Shown here piece after piece: positions 33,896 through 45,074 of a stretch of DNA of 64,000 bases; within the stretch, counting starts at the first letter, position 1, and the number at the start of each line of letters is the position of its first letter. Both the position numbers and the translations under genes were made by a program. Origin of the DNA: Odobenus rosmarus divergens (lineage: Eukaryota; Chordata; Mammalia; Carnivora; Odobenidae); the NCBI RefSeq assembly GCF_000321225.1, contig NW_004450266.1:9407464-9471463 (forward strand). Direction: 5' to 3'. The notes beneath the pieces are model-generated. The model saw only the letters and a list, made by a program, of their open reading frames with translations. It did no database searches and had not been told where the DNA came from.

Positions 33896-34665
33896 AGGGG
33901 GAGCTCATTAACTGCTTTATTAGAGTCTCGTCTTCTGTCCTAAATATATCTCATTTGTAAGTTATCAAATGAAGAACAAAGATGTAAGTGATTCTGACTT
34001 CGGATATGTAATTACCTATTTAAAACAAAGCACTGGAATTGTCTTCATAAAAGGAAAGAAAATTTAAACAACTCTTCACATCGCTTCTTGCCTCAGGCAT
34101 TTAACGTGATTCCGTTAATGGGAGACAAAAAATCTCTTTCTAGGGATTATATCCCTATCTTAAAGCTCTCTCTAGTGCCAATTTCAGTGTTTGATAAAAT
34201 CTTTTCATTTAACAATATCTTGAATATCTATGTGATATATGTTTAAAGCAAAGCTTGGGTGCATATGAAAACAGGAAATTCCAAATGTTTTTTGTGAAAT
34301 AAAGCTGCCAGTAACAAAGACAGCTGTGGGCTCTACTGTGGGATGGCCCAGGTCATTTTTACACCTTTATAATCCCTAGAGCCAGGAAGGAGGCAACTGC
34401 GGTTACTGAACTGAATGCTCCCCCCCGCCTTCTAGTCCTGCCAATGTTTTCTGAATAGTTTATTTAACCAACCTGTTTCTTTAAAACCAGTACCAAGAGA
34501 TACATACTGCTGCTACTGAAAGACAGAAAGGATGTATGTCTGAGGTCAGTTTCCGCAAATGAAGATAATCATCTGCTTTTTAAGGTCAAGAAAGAGTTAA
34601 AATGCATACTTTCTGAAAATTCTTCTAACCCTGAGAAATGAACAGAAGCCTTCAAAAAAATGACA
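33896..34665. other. No gene or clear repeat seen
   Basis: Unique sequence with no supported feature. Confidence 0.35.
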
Positions 34666-34800
34666 GAGTAGTATTTAAATTCTGAGCCCATCACTTTGTT
34701 GCTGTGTAACCTTTATCCAGTTGCTTTCCCTCCCTAAGCCTCAGTTGTGTTTTTTTTTTTTTTTAATCTGCTAAATGGCCATGATATTATCGATCTTTCT
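34666..34800 (+). repeat. MIR fragment
   Basis: 'cactttgttgctgtgtaac', 'cctaagcctcagttgtgtt' and, after a T run, 'ctgctaaatggccatgata' follow MIR. Confidence 0.6.
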
Positions 34801-34944
34801 CGATGGCCATGTAGCTTCAATATGTTGGAAGCAAAGCTCTTAGAATGTTGCTTCACTCCAGAGGAATTAGTGCCCTTCTACTTTGCCCATTTTCTTACTG
34901 CACAGGGGTACATTGTGAGAAGCTCCTCTTGACAAGTAACACTA

Positions 34945-35130
34945 AATAATAATATTCACGGTAGCCAATGTGTATATAGTCCTCATATGCCAGACACTTT
35001 CCTATGCAATCCATTCAACCCTAACATCAATCAGATGGCAATTTAGGCAAAGGAATTAAGTAAATTCCCCAAGACCACACAGACAGCGAATGACATTGCT
35101 GAGGCTAGACCCACGTAATCTGGCCATAGA
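34945..35130 (-). repeat. MIR SINE fossil
   Basis: 'tatgccagacactttccta', 'gaattaagtaaattcccca' and 'agaccacacagacagcgaa' then 'ggctagacccacg' match reverse-complement MIR. Confidence 0.7.
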
Positions 35131-35436
35131 TACTACACTTGTATATATGTTGGTATGGAAATATTGTTCCAGACACATCCCTTGGGCCCAGGGCCCAATA
35201 AGGGCTAAGAAACAGCAATGGAAAGATAATGAATATGACCTCTGTATCCTGACCAGCTACACAGTCTCCCTAAATGGACCTTCTCTCCCCACGCACATAT
35301 CTTATTGTCGACATGTAAAGGCCCTGCAGAGAGGTCTTGTGCTCACTGAAGTGCAGTGATCTAAATGCTGTTAGTTTCCCTTTTCTATTCCTAGCAGGTC
35401 TTGCTATTTCTCTGCCTGCCCTTCCCAAACTGGAAC
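35131..35436. other. No gene or clear repeat seen
   Basis: Unique sequence preceding an L1 tail; no supported feature. Confidence 0.35.
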
Positions 35437-35443
35437 CTGTACT

Positions 35444-35606
35444 TTTTTTTTTTTCCTGTTTTCTTTTCTTTTTTTTTTTTATTATGTTATGTCAATCACC
35501 ATACATTACATCATTAGTTTTTGATGTAGTGTTCCATGATTCATTGTTTGCGTGTAACACCCAATGCTCCATGCAGAACGTGCCCTCTTTAATACCCATC
35601 ACCAGG
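35444..35606 (-). mobile_element. L1 3'-end fragment, strongly 5'-truncated
   Basis: T-rich sequence, then 'ttatgtcaatcaccataca', 'catcattagtttttgatgt', 'gttccatgattcattgttt' and 'aatacccatcaccaggct' are the reverse complement of the L1 3' UTR. A short repeat 'ctgtact' at 35437-35443 and 35607-35613 fits a target-site duplication, though it is only 7 bp. Confidence 0.88.
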
Positions 35607-35614
35607 CTGTACTT

Positions 35615-36540
35615 CTGCAAACCACTCTTGCCTAAGCATTTTTCCTTTGAAAAAGTGTTTGGGATCACACTGAACTCTGGCCTTGTCTACGAGATGGGGA
35701 TGTTTCTTCCTCCTCTTGACTGCATATATTAGGACAGCTGTGGTGAGAAGCGTGCTGGTTTTCTTCCCTAAACTCAAAGTACTCAGGCTGATCTTTTAGA
35801 TTCAGCATAATCAGGGAATTAACCATCACAAAGTTTGACCTTTGACTGGAAAACATCTAGAATTATAAGCTGGAAAAAAAATCCAAACTCTTTCACTTTT
35901 ACTTCGAATGAGCCACACCACCATATCCCATACAGTCATCTCATCCTTGTCCTTTTGATGTAACAAAAGCAGACATAAGTTCATGGCTGAGCAAGGGGGA
36001 AAGAACAAGCTTACTGAGACCAGGTGATCCCTGCCAGTTATGGTGGATCCTTCTAAACATTCTTTCTAAACTGAAAGAACTTACCCAGGAAAGAGTTTAG
36101 ATGCCTCATTCTAAGTCCAAGAGAACAAGTGATCAGTTCGTGAAATAAAGTGAGGTATAATGTCATCTAGGGGACAGTTTCAATTTATTCAAAAGTTGAA
36201 ATAGTGGACAGTTTTACTGAGGCAGAGTTTGGCTATAGTTCTGGATAATCTCTCCTATTCAATATATTCTGGAGAGAGTGCCTGGAGGCACAGGGGGAAC
36301 CAGCTCTTGTTAAAAGAACCTGAAAAAGAAATAGAACTTGGAAACCCAGACAAGTTAAGATGGCATTCAGAGAAAATACCCTGTTCCAAATGGAGAGAGG
36401 GCAATGGGTAAGATACACAAACGAACAATTGAGTAAAGATGAATCTGAGATGTAAAGACACTGAAACAATAGGACATAGCAGATTCTGAGGTTTGGAGAG
36501 AAACTGCTGCCCAGGTGAATTACCCTGTCACATAATGCTG
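35615..36540. other. No gene or clear repeat seen
   Basis: Unique sequence; several 60-78-codon frames on both strands show no domain. Confidence 0.35.
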
Positions 36541-36750
36541 GTCTGGTAGGGTTGTCAGATTAAGCAAATAAAAATACAGGATGCTGGCTAAATTTGATTC
36601 TCATATAAACAATTTTTTAGCATTACCATGTTCCAAATATTGCATGGTATATACTTATACTCAAAAAATTATTTTTATTTGAAATTCAAATTTAACAGGC
36701 TGTCCTGTATTTGGACTTGACTCAAAACCCATTGGACAACAGTGTTTCTA
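36541..36750. repeat. Palindromic interspersed repeat (copy 2 of 2)
   Basis: The left arm contains 'aaatacaggatgctggcta' and 'aatttgattctcatataaa'. The right arm contains 'tttgaaattcaaatttaac' and 'aggctgtcctgtatttgga', the inverse. The centre 'gttccaaatattgcatggt' is also near-palindromic. A long hairpin could form. It resembles a MITE-like element shared with 13.3 kb. Confidence 0.65.
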
Positions 36751-37340
36751 TGAAGGAATTCCTTCTCAGTATTTCTCAGTAAATTAATACAATTTTTTTT
36801 TCTGGATCCCTAAAAAAAATCATGTCAAGAGAGTAGGAAAAGTAGTAAAAATCTTTGTCAGTCTCCTGTGAGAATTAAAACATAACAAGCAACATAGTAA
36901 CATTACAGGTTTGAAGGAATCCTTTACGTTAAGGTTAAAAGCAAGAGTAGGAAATGCTGACACTCAGAGTTTAAGGTCAAGGTCAGCAGGTTTGGAACAG
37001 GACAGGAGTACAAAGGAAAAAGCTGTTGCTGTGTTATGAGTGTGGTCCTGTCTGCTGTTAATGATGGATCATTCCTGGCAACAAAATAAATATTAATAAC
37101 TTTACATGCATGACCTATTTTATATAAATCCTATGAGTTGTGTTCCAAGAAAAGAGTCAGTTTGGGAAGCAAATTATGTCATCCTGTCGACTTCTTTACC
37201 ACACAATTCTTTGTAGTACTGTTTATCTATCTAGGAGATCCAAATGCTATATTTTTTAGTACTGTCCAACAGTGCTTGCTAATGCTTTACATTATTTAAA
37301 TATTTGTTATAAGCTACAATTTCTTGTAAATATTATATCC
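36751..37340. other. No gene or clear repeat seen
   Basis: Unique AT-rich sequence. Confidence 0.35.
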
Positions 37341-37670
37341 ATACTAACGATGAATGGGCCCCTAAGGGGGTCTCCAATGATCCTGCACTCTTGGTATACA
37401 CACTTTTGCAGAATCCCTTCCTACAACATACTAGAGTTGATCTGTGTGGTCAAGAGAAAAGGGCAGAAGGGATGGTATGTCACGTTCAGGATTGGTTATA
37501 AAGAGCACTTCAACTGCATGTGCTTGCTTACTCTTGCACTCTTTTTCTCTGTCTCTTGTTCTCGCTCTAGTTCTCTCTTATCACCACGTAGCTCTGGGGG
37601 TAAAACACGTGTAAGGAACCTTAAAGAGAGGCCCATGTGGTACCATGCAGATCATGGGTTCCTGGTTCAG
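37341..37670 (+). repeat. Probable ancient interspersed repeat, family uncertain
   Basis: 'tggtatacacacttttgca', 'tgtcacgttcaggattggt', a CT-rich stretch and 'gagaggcccatgtggtacc' recall an old mammalian LTR- or DNA-type repeat. A 144-codon frame at 37272-37706 spans it and is best explained by low stop density. Confidence 0.4.
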
Positions 37671-38065
37671 AAAGTAATTACTACCTTCCAAAAATTCCAC
37701 TATTAGAAAATGGAAGAGAAACATGGTTCAAATATTTCTTTACCAGGTGAGAACTGGATAAGGAACCTATGGTCTGCAATGGCACATGACTTATGTGACT
37801 AGAGGTAGGGCTATTCAAATCTGGAGAATGGAGGCACAGTTCTTAAAAGAGACAGATAAACTCAAAGAATTATTTCTTTCCCTAGTCTCTGTATCTAACC
37901 ACATCTGCTTTATGATTTAGAATTTCTTAGCATTTTTATTTTCATTTAATATGTCCAGACCCTGTGGTGCTTACTCTTGAATTGTCCACATTCCTGCTCC
38001 TTCCCAAGAATTCTGCAGATCTGATAAAATGCTCCTGATCCCAATATCATGGAAGGCAACTCATG

Positions 38066-38240
38066 GGTTTTGATGTATAAGCACTGGTTTGAGTCAAGGT
38101 GCTGATCTTTATTAGTTATGCCACTTAACACCTCTGGTTCTTAGCCCCATCATTTGTTAAATGGTGATAATATTTCTCTTATTGGCTATGTGAAAACAGA
38201 AAAAAATTTAGTGAAACATCTGTTAAATAATTCCAATAAA
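38066..38240 (+). repeat. MIR fragment
   Basis: 'ttagttatgccacttaaca', 'cctctggttcttagcccca' and 'ttgttaaatggtgataata' follow MIR. Confidence 0.65.
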
Positions 38241-38373
38241 GAGAATTCCCAATATTGTTATATTTTATCTTCAGTTCTGTGAAGTTAGTACAACATATTT
38301 TTAATATAATATTTAAGTATAATATTCACAAGTTCACAAACGAAAAGTTAAGGTTAAGAAATACAACAGTTCT

Positions 38374-38587
38374 GGGGCACCTGGGTGGCTCAGTCAGTTA
38401 AGCGTTCAACTTATGATTTTGGCTCAGGTCATGATCTCGGGGTCATGGGATGGAGCCCTGCCTTGGACTCCACACTTGTGCAGAGTCTGCTTGAGATTCT
38501 CTCTTTCCTTCTCCCTCTGTCCTTCCCCCTGTTCATGCACGCTCTCTCACTCCCTCTATCTCTCTGAAATAAATAAATTAAAAAAAA
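38374..38587 (+). mobile_element. Can-SINE, full length
   Basis: Begins 'ggggcacctgggtggctcag', has 'gattttggctcaggtcatg' and an AAATAAATAAATT tail. Flanks at 38356-38373 and 38588-38605 ('aagaaat..aacagttct') match with two mismatches, the target-site duplication of an older copy. The 'gattttggctcaggtcatga' middle marks an older subfamily than the 28-kb copy. Confidence 0.93.
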
Positions 38588-38735
38588 AAGAAATGGAACA
38601 GTTCTATTATCAACCCAGAAAGTTACCCCACCCATGTCTTATTCTAATCATAAGTCACATCCTCCCCAACAATACCACCTATCATGGTTTCTAATATATT
38701 GATTAATTTTGCCTGTTTTTAAAATTTTATAACCA

Positions 38736-39280
38736 CTTTCTAATCCCCCAAATCTGTTAATATGTTACATGACTAATGGTTTTAGCAGATGTGATTAAGT
38801 TAAGGACTTTGAGATGGGGTAATTGTCCTTGGTTGGTTATTCCAGTGGGCCCAATGTAATCACATGGGTCCTTAAAAGCAGAGAACCTTTCCTGGCTATG
38901 GTGAGGGAGAGACAGAGACAGATAGAGGAAGACACACAGAAAAGGAGAGAAAGATACGGAGAAAGTGACAGATACAGAAAGAGATAGACAGGCAGAGAGA
39001 GATGTGATGAGGGGAAAAGGGTGAAAGAATCCACACTGCTAGCTTTAAAGGTGAAGGAAGGGGAAATGAGCTAAAGAATGTAGGATACTTCTAGAAGCTG
39101 TGAGTGGCATGGGAAAGGATTCTAACCTAGTGTACAGAAAAGAACATAAGATACCTTTATTTTTGCCCAAGGAGACCTCTTTGGATTTTTTATCTAAAAA
39201 CTGTAAGATAATAAATTCATGTTGTTTTAAGCCACTAAATTTATAGTAATTTGTTATAGCAGCAACAGAAAGCTAATACA
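38736..39280 (+). mobile_element. MLT1-like LTR fossil (ERVL-MaLR type)
   Basis: 'gattaagttaaggactttg', 'agtgggcccaatgtaatca', 'catgggtccttaaaagcag', 'cttctagaagctgtgagtg', 'gtaagataataaattcatg' and 'aagccactaaatttatagt', ending 'gctaataca', follow an ancient solo-LTR pattern. The signal AATAAA is at 39210-39215. A GA-rich expansion occupies 38903-39003. The subfamily is from memory. Confidence 0.65.
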
Positions 39281-39334
39281 AGTATATTCCTAGAGCAAAG
39301 ATTTGCTGAGTCACAGGGTAAGCTTATACCTGAC

Positions 39335-39900
39335 TTTATTAGAAACTGTCAAACAGCTCCCCAAATGGTTTTACCAGTTTATATTTTTACTAAGAATAAG
39401 TACATGAGAGTTCTAGTTCCTCCACATCCTCCTCAACATTTGGAATTTTCGTTTTTCATTTCAGCTCCTCTGGTGAAATGATATTATGATTTTATTTTGC
39501 ATTTCTCCAATAATCAATGAAGGTAAACACTTTTCATATGTTTATGGGGCATATGGGCATCCTGTCTTGTGATGTGACTGGTTAAGTCTTTCACCTATTT
39601 GTCAATGTATTATTATCCTTATTCAATTCTGATATTTTTTTAAATATATTTCAGATATCAGTCATTTTCCACACATAGTATCACAAATATCTTCACATCT
39701 TATCTATCTGTTTTGTCTTTCACCCTCTTGCTGGTTAATAAAGACAAAGGAAAAGATTAAGGCATTCTAAATCTCTTCGGGTACTATTTAACAAAGCTTT
39801 TCCTATTCCAAGATCATAAAGATTTTCTCCTACGATTTCTTCTAAAACCTTTTTTTTTTTTTGCCTTTTTTGCTTAGATATATGCAATTTGTCCTTAAGG
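39335..39900 (-). mobile_element. Old L1 ORF2 fragment
   Basis: 'gttttaccagtttatattt', 'agttcctccacatcctcct', 'ttgcatttctccaataatc' and 'gatatcagtcattttccac' follow the minus-strand reading of the 3' part of L1 ORF2, very diverged. An L1M-type fossil is likely. Confidence 0.65.
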
Positions 39901-40045
39901 CAAAAGTTTTAAATGTTCTATTACAAATAAGAAAGGTCAAGTGAGCTATGGAGATTTAAACATTAAATAGGAAGCAAGAGAATAGCTTGAATTTTGGTCT
40001 TCCACCTTACTTGTGTACACTGTCTTATCTACTGACCTTGTGAAG

Positions 40046-40270
40046 TCTTCCTTGATATACAAAAATCAAATTGATCTTTCCCTCCCTCAGCCCTGCAATT
40101 CTCAACATCACTCATGTATTTTGTAACAAGTGTGGATATCGTATGCATTTGTGCTTGCCTGCCCTGCTGGATTGTTAGCCCCTGTGATCAATGGCTGCTT
40201 CATTATTCATGTTTATGGGTCTCACAGAGTTAGCCCAGCATAAAACTGGTGGTGCTCATTACATGGCTGT
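40046..40270 (+). repeat. L2 3'-end fossil
   Basis: 'ttgtgcttgcctgccctgc', 'tggattgttagcccctgtg' and 'gttagcccagcataaaact' then 'ggtgctcattacatgg' follow the L2 3' order. Confidence 0.6.
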
Positions 40271-41005
40271 TAAAAGAAAAGAAGAATAACCATTAATTCC
40301 TCTGCTTTACATCTATATTTTACATAGCAACAATGACATGCTATATGACTCAAAAAAGTCATTAAAAAAATCTTATTATAAATAATAGTCCTCTGGCATA
40401 AAAAAAATGATCTGAGAAGAAAATCCCAAGTTAAAAAAAGAAATGTTTTTAAGTGACAGATAACCATGAGAATAGGCGTGCTAACATTTTATACTTTTCT
40501 GTTCTCAGAAGGTTCATTCTTAGTTACTTCTGCTTAAATTAAAGAGCATATCAAATTAATGGAGGCTGTTATCTTGAACTACATTTTATGTTGTCAGCAT
40601 CTTTAGTTTGAAATCCCTTTACAGACTCAGGCCGCCTTCAGAGAGCCATTTGTGTCGGCTAAAAGTGCCATCCCAAGTGTTCTTTCTCAATGGTTCTTTT
40701 TCAAGCTCAAGATAAGATGTGTTTCCCTGTTCTCTTGCGCTTTTAGTGTTTTTTTTCCTCCCTAAATTACTGTTCCCATATATCATTTTCTATCATTCCT
40801 AATATACATTTATAACAGTGTTTTTCTAACATGCTATTCATTGGCTATTGTCATACTTCATTAATTTGTTAAAGTCAACATGATAGCTATGCAACATGAT
40901 TATTCCAATTTACCACTTAGATTCATTTCATTCTACTCCTACACACATACATTCTTGATGTTTCAAGGATCCCTGCCCAACTGCTCTTCCCCTGGGATAG
41001 AGAAA
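40271..41005. other. Repeat-free DNA, possible conserved element at 40480-40720
   Basis: No repeat recognised. The part 40480-40720 has balanced composition and several homeodomain-type TAAT/ATTA cores ('aaattaatggaggctg'), as in some non-coding regulatory elements. Conservation is unknown. Confidence 0.2.
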
Positions 41006-41220
41006 AAAGCAAAAGATTTGAAGTGAGGTAGACATTGGTTTAAATAATTCTAGCTTTGCCACTTATAGCTTCTGTCCTTGGACAAAGTTACTTAATCTCT
41101 CTTAAGCTCTGTTTCTTTATTTTTAAAATATAGGATTGTTATGAGGACTAAAAAAGTATATTCATGCAAAGTGCATAGCACAATGTCTGTAAAATACTAG
41201 GACCTCAAGTTAGTTCCCTT
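41006..41220 (+). repeat. MIR SINE fossil, well preserved
   Basis: 'ctagctttgccacttatag', 'ccttggacaaagttactta', 'ctctcttaagctctgtttc', 'gattgttatgaggactaaa' and 'gtgcatagcacaatgtctg' match MIR in order. Confidence 0.85.
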
Positions 41221-41742
41221 TTCCTTCCTGTGGAAACAAAGTTTAAAGGTGATTAAAGGATTCTGAGTGACATGTGAAAGTGTACAGGAGGCCAAAAGGG
41301 AGCCAGTGAGAATTCCTGAGAAGCAGATTATTTTGATCAAATTTGAGAACAGAAAGAATACTCTGCTGACAGTGTACGTAAAACATGGCAAAATAAGATC
41401 TTTTTGGACTAAGCAGATACCATCAATGGGTAAAGAAATGGAGGTTACTGGAGCAATGATGATCTGGAGAATGCATGCCTTGCCTATATATGTTGAAATT
41501 CTGATGAACAATATTAAAATTCTTTTAATTTTAATTTCTTTAAGAAATTACAAAGACCCAGAACAGAACAGCTGCTGCCATAGGGATAAAGAGACCAATC
41601 CCTATAAGGACCAAAGAACGTATACCAGAATAAATTAGTTGCTTTAAAGTTTAAATATCATCAAAAGAATCTTATTGTAAATGCTTGCCAAGATTTAGCT
41701 ATTGAAGGTATATCTTCACATAAAAGAATCTAAAATATATCT
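41221..41742. other. No gene or clear repeat seen
   Basis: A 123-codon plus-strand frame (41267-41638) and a 104-codon antisense one have no recognisable domains. Confidence 0.35.
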
Positions 41743-41810
41743 TCAATGAATTGTGGATCACTACATCAAAAACTAATGATGTAATGTATGATGATTAACA
41801 TAACGTAATA

Positions 41811-41841
<31 letters not shown>

Positions 41842-41940
41842 ATACAACTAATGATGTATGGTGACTAACATAACAAAATAAAATAAAATAAAATTACAAT
41901 TAAAAAAGAAACTAAAAAAAATAAAATACATCTTTTGTTT
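41743..41940 (+). mobile_element. L1 3' terminus with a duplicated end
   Basis: 'actacatcaaaaactaatg' and 'gatgattaacataacgtaa' are the last bases of the carnivore L1 3' UTR, followed by (TAAA)n at 41811-41843. A second partial copy of the same end follows, 'actaatgatgtatggtgac' and 'taacataacaaaataaaat', with its own A-rich tail. Confidence 0.85.
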
Positions 41941-42460
41941 AAATCCTGATTCATAAATATTAGAATCACTTAGGTAACCATTAGTAAACATACATAGTTT
42001 CAAAAATATATTTAAATACATATGCATGTATTTAAGTGATTATAAATTATGTGTTATAAATTATAGACAAATCAATTACTTTTAATTTCATCATGTAATT
42101 TTTACTGTGAAGATCATTTTCAGCTTTTACAATGAGAATCACAATATTGCTCTACTAATCCCTCAAAAAAACAAGGCAGATGCACTAATGGATTTTCATA
42201 GTGGGGTGGATAATGCTATAATTATGAAGGGGTTGCTGCTGACTCATAAAAGCAGGTTTAGAGTTAACCTGAGGGGTGAAATCCAGGTTTTGGCCATCTA
42301 AGGTCATTAAAGAGCTGATTTTACATGCTGAGAAGAGCTGTATTTCTTTGGCTGAAATCCAATTCATGGATTGGTAGTATTTCCCAAAATTATTCCTGGA
42401 CTTTATAATTAACCACCATCAAATAAATAAATACGTACATACATACCATCTACCCAGAAT

Positions 42461-42600
42461 CAACATTGTATAACTCACTTTACATACATTATTTATAATC
42501 CTTACAACACTACTCAAGATAATGCTAACATATTCCTTACAGATGGGGAGATAAATGCATACACAATAAACAACTTGAACCACATTCATATTTAGTATGT
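42461..42600 (-). repeat. MIR fragment
   Basis: 'cattatttataatccttac', 'aacactactcaagataatg' and 'ccttacagatggggagata' match reverse-complement MIR. Confidence 0.65.
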
Positions 42601-42627
42601 GTGAAATGCACAGTTTAAAACCTGATC

Positions 42628-42730
42628 GAGGGGCGCCTGGGTGGTTCAGTAAGCATCTGACTCTTGATCTCAGCTGAGGTCTTGATCTCAGGATCATGAG
42701 CTGAGCATGGAGCCTACTTAAAAAAAACAA
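42628..42730 (+). mobile_element. Can-SINE, short older form
   Basis: 'gaggggcgcctgggtggttc', then a deleted A-box region ('cagtaagcatctgactc'), 'gatctcagctgaggtcttg' and 'gagcatggagcctacttaa' with A-rich tail. This short form, ending right after 'ggagcc.actt', differs from the longer copies and matches the one at 43.3 kb in opposite orientation. Confidence 0.88.
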
Positions 42731-42905
42731 GCAAACAAAAAAATACTTGATCTCTTTTCCTCACAAACTATGAGCGTATGAAAACTTCTGCTTTATTACT
42801 CACAAACATGAATTGATGGTGTGATACCAATGCCATAGTTTTCGGGTGTAGATGTGGATGCAGGGAAGCATGGGCAGTAGTTAGGCATCAACATCAGACT
42901 TTTTC

Positions 42906-43255
42906 ATTAAATATAAAAAAAAATTTTCTTAATAAAGTTTCACAATATACATAATAATAATTTTAGACTATCCATATTCTATGACCCAGAAGCTCCATAT
43001 ATTGGAGTAAATCTAAGGAAATAATCAAAGATGGATACAGTTAATAATATTGTATTGTATATTTGCAAGTTGCTAAGAGAGAGATATTAAAAGTTCTCAT
43101 CAACAAGAAAAAATTGGTAACTGTGTGGTGATAGATGTTAACTAGACTTAATGTAGAGATCACTTCACAACATACGCATATATTGAATCATTATGTTGTA
43201 CACCTAAAATTAATATAATGTGGTATGTCAATTATATCTCAAAAAAAGAGATAAG
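42906..43255 (+). mobile_element. Old L1 3' fragment (L1M type)
   Basis: 'gtaaatctaaggaaataat' then 'aactgtgtggtgatagatg', 'catatattgaatcattatg' and 'ttgtacacctaaaattaat', closing 'caattatatctcaaaaaaa', match the ORF2 end and 3' UTR of ancient L1M families. Confidence 0.8.
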
Positions 43256-43276
43256 TACAAAGAAGAGCATATACTA

Positions 43277-43402
43277 TTTTTTTTAAGAAGGCTCCATGCC
43301 CAGTGTGGAGCCCAAAGCAGGGCGTGAACTCATGATCCTGAGATCAAGACCTGAGCTGAGATCAAGAGGCAGACACTTAACCAACTGAGCCACCTAGGTG
43401 CC
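43277..43402 (-). mobile_element. Can-SINE, short older form
   Basis: The minus strand reads 'ggggcacctaggtggctcag', 'gatctcagctcaggtcttg', 'atctcaggatcatgagttc' and ends 'gggcatggagccttcttaa' plus A's. Same subtype as the 42.6-kb copy, inverted with about 550 bases between. Confidence 0.92.
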
Positions 43403-44130
43403 CCACATATAAGATTTTTTAAAATACTGCTATTTATAACTCCAAAAGTTAGAAAGCAACTTATGCAACCCACTAATGCTTAATTCCAAATTATGGTAAA
43501 TTGTGGATAATGTTTTAGTGAGGTGTCAGAGCTATCTCAAAGAAAGGAACATATTCGTGTGCATGCTAGAGCCAGCTAGTATAGCCTCACGAGAGCCAAA
43601 TGTCACATTTCAGAGATGCTGTCATCTGACTGATAAACACAACCATCATTAAAAATATATATATAAACTTACAGCTAAATTATGTTAAAAACAAAAGTAA
43701 TAAGTACTCAAAATTCATTAATTCTTAACTATTTTTCTACATTTTAATTATTTCATTTCATTCTTATCTATACTCTTGAAATTACTTATATCAGTTGTTT
43801 CTCTATTCTGGAAATACTGTGTCATGGTGTTCTACTGCAAATCTCTTTCCAGTTCCACTTTCAGTAAGGCCACACTGGTAACTTGAAATCAATAATGGTG
43901 GAAGTATTTATACTATGGAAATAAACCAGCAAATTCTAAATCAAGACTTCCATTCCCACCTTCACTGAAAATCTGGTTGTTAAATATTTATCAGCAACCA
44001 CAGAACATATTATTTTTTCATGACATCATCTTTTTTCCCCCTCCAGTCATGTCCAAATACAATAAGTTGTATTTGGGTATCATCCACTTTTCTGCACATA
44101 CATCATGGAAAAACAAAATGCAATCAATCA
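43403..44130. other. AT-rich unique DNA
   Basis: No supported gene or repeat. Confidence 0.4.
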
Positions 44131-44240
44131 CAACCTATTTTATATTTATTGATTATTTGATAATATGCTCAGTGCTATCCAGTGATATTGATGCTGTAGA
44201 GGACAAAAGGACAAATAAAATATAGCCCTTGCCTGCCATT
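44131..44240 (+). repeat. L2-like fragment
   Basis: 'gctcagtgctatccagtga' and 'agcccttgcctgccattat' resemble the L2-like 'tgccctcatggagc' region. Tentative. Confidence 0.35.
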
Positions 44241-44344
44241 ATGGTAAAGAGAGGGGGAATGGATAGATATTCAAGTATGCACTTCTTTGTTATTGAAGAT
44301 AATGTATATCTACAAATATTTATTAATATTTAAAATATCTTCAT

Positions 44345-44525
44345 AAACAGTCTCCTTCATTTTCTTCTCACAAAAACTGTGGAAAGTAAGCAAATAATTT
44401 AGTATTATGCCCACTTAACCAATGAGAAATTCAAGACATGTCCAAGGTCATGGAGTGAGAACAATATAGAGATAAAATAAAATCCAATATCCTACTCCTT
44501 AACTCTATGTCCTGTGCCATTAGTG
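44345..44525 (-). repeat. MIR SINE fossil
   Basis: 'cttctcacaaaaactgtgg', 'attatgcccacttaaccaa', 'tgagaaattcaagacatgt' and 'ccaaggtcatggagtgaga' are the reverse-complement MIR blocks. Confidence 0.75.
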
Positions 44526-44970
44526 TTCTCTTCTACTATTAAAATTAAAAAGGAAAAAGCGCTTTCAAATTCCACCCACTAGACTCAGCTTTTTCAGGAA
44601 AACCTCAAAGGCCTGCTATGGCAACCTTAAAATTATTGGCCTATTTTATGTAGCATAATTTTACAGTGATTCTCTAACTGTGGATTCTCATCAGTCCATA
44701 AAGCAATATAATATTACACTTGAGACGTCAACTAGGACAGGTGGATTGGCAGAAGACACACACACTGCTAGCCCCAAATCTGTGTTTCAGGTGCCTGGGA
44801 CATTGATGGGCACAAGGAGTCTGCGGTTCAGAGTAAAAGGCTATAAAATGAAAAGTATTTTTTTTTTCCCAAAAGAAAATCCTGCTGAAAGAGACAAGAG
44901 GCATCTAATGAGGTGGAGGATGAGACAGGCTGTAAGTGCATGAGGAGAATAACAAGAAAAAATAATGCTT
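44526..44970. other. No gene or clear repeat seen
   Basis: Unique sequence; an 87-codon frame at 44680-44943 has no domain. Confidence 0.35.
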
Positions 44971-44971
44971 G

Positions 44972-45060
44972 TAGGGTGCCTGGATAATGTAGTAGTTTAA
45001 GCGTCTGACTCTTGGTTTTGGCTCAGGTCATGTACTCAGGGTCCTAAGATCAAGCCTGAA
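44972..45060 (+). mobile_element. Can-SINE, 3'-truncated and diverged
   Basis: 'gtagggtgcctggataatg', 'agcgtctgactcttggttt' and 'tggctcaggtcatgtactc' identify the SINE head and middle. It breaks off after 'gatcaagcctgaactcata' without a tail. Confidence 0.85.
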
Positions 45061-45074
45061 CTCATAAGGAAAGA

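Noticed and set aside
37272..37706. 144-codon plus-strand open frame
   Set aside because: It spans a probable ancient repeat with a CT-rich core; no domain, no splice or promoter support, and length is within chance for this composition.
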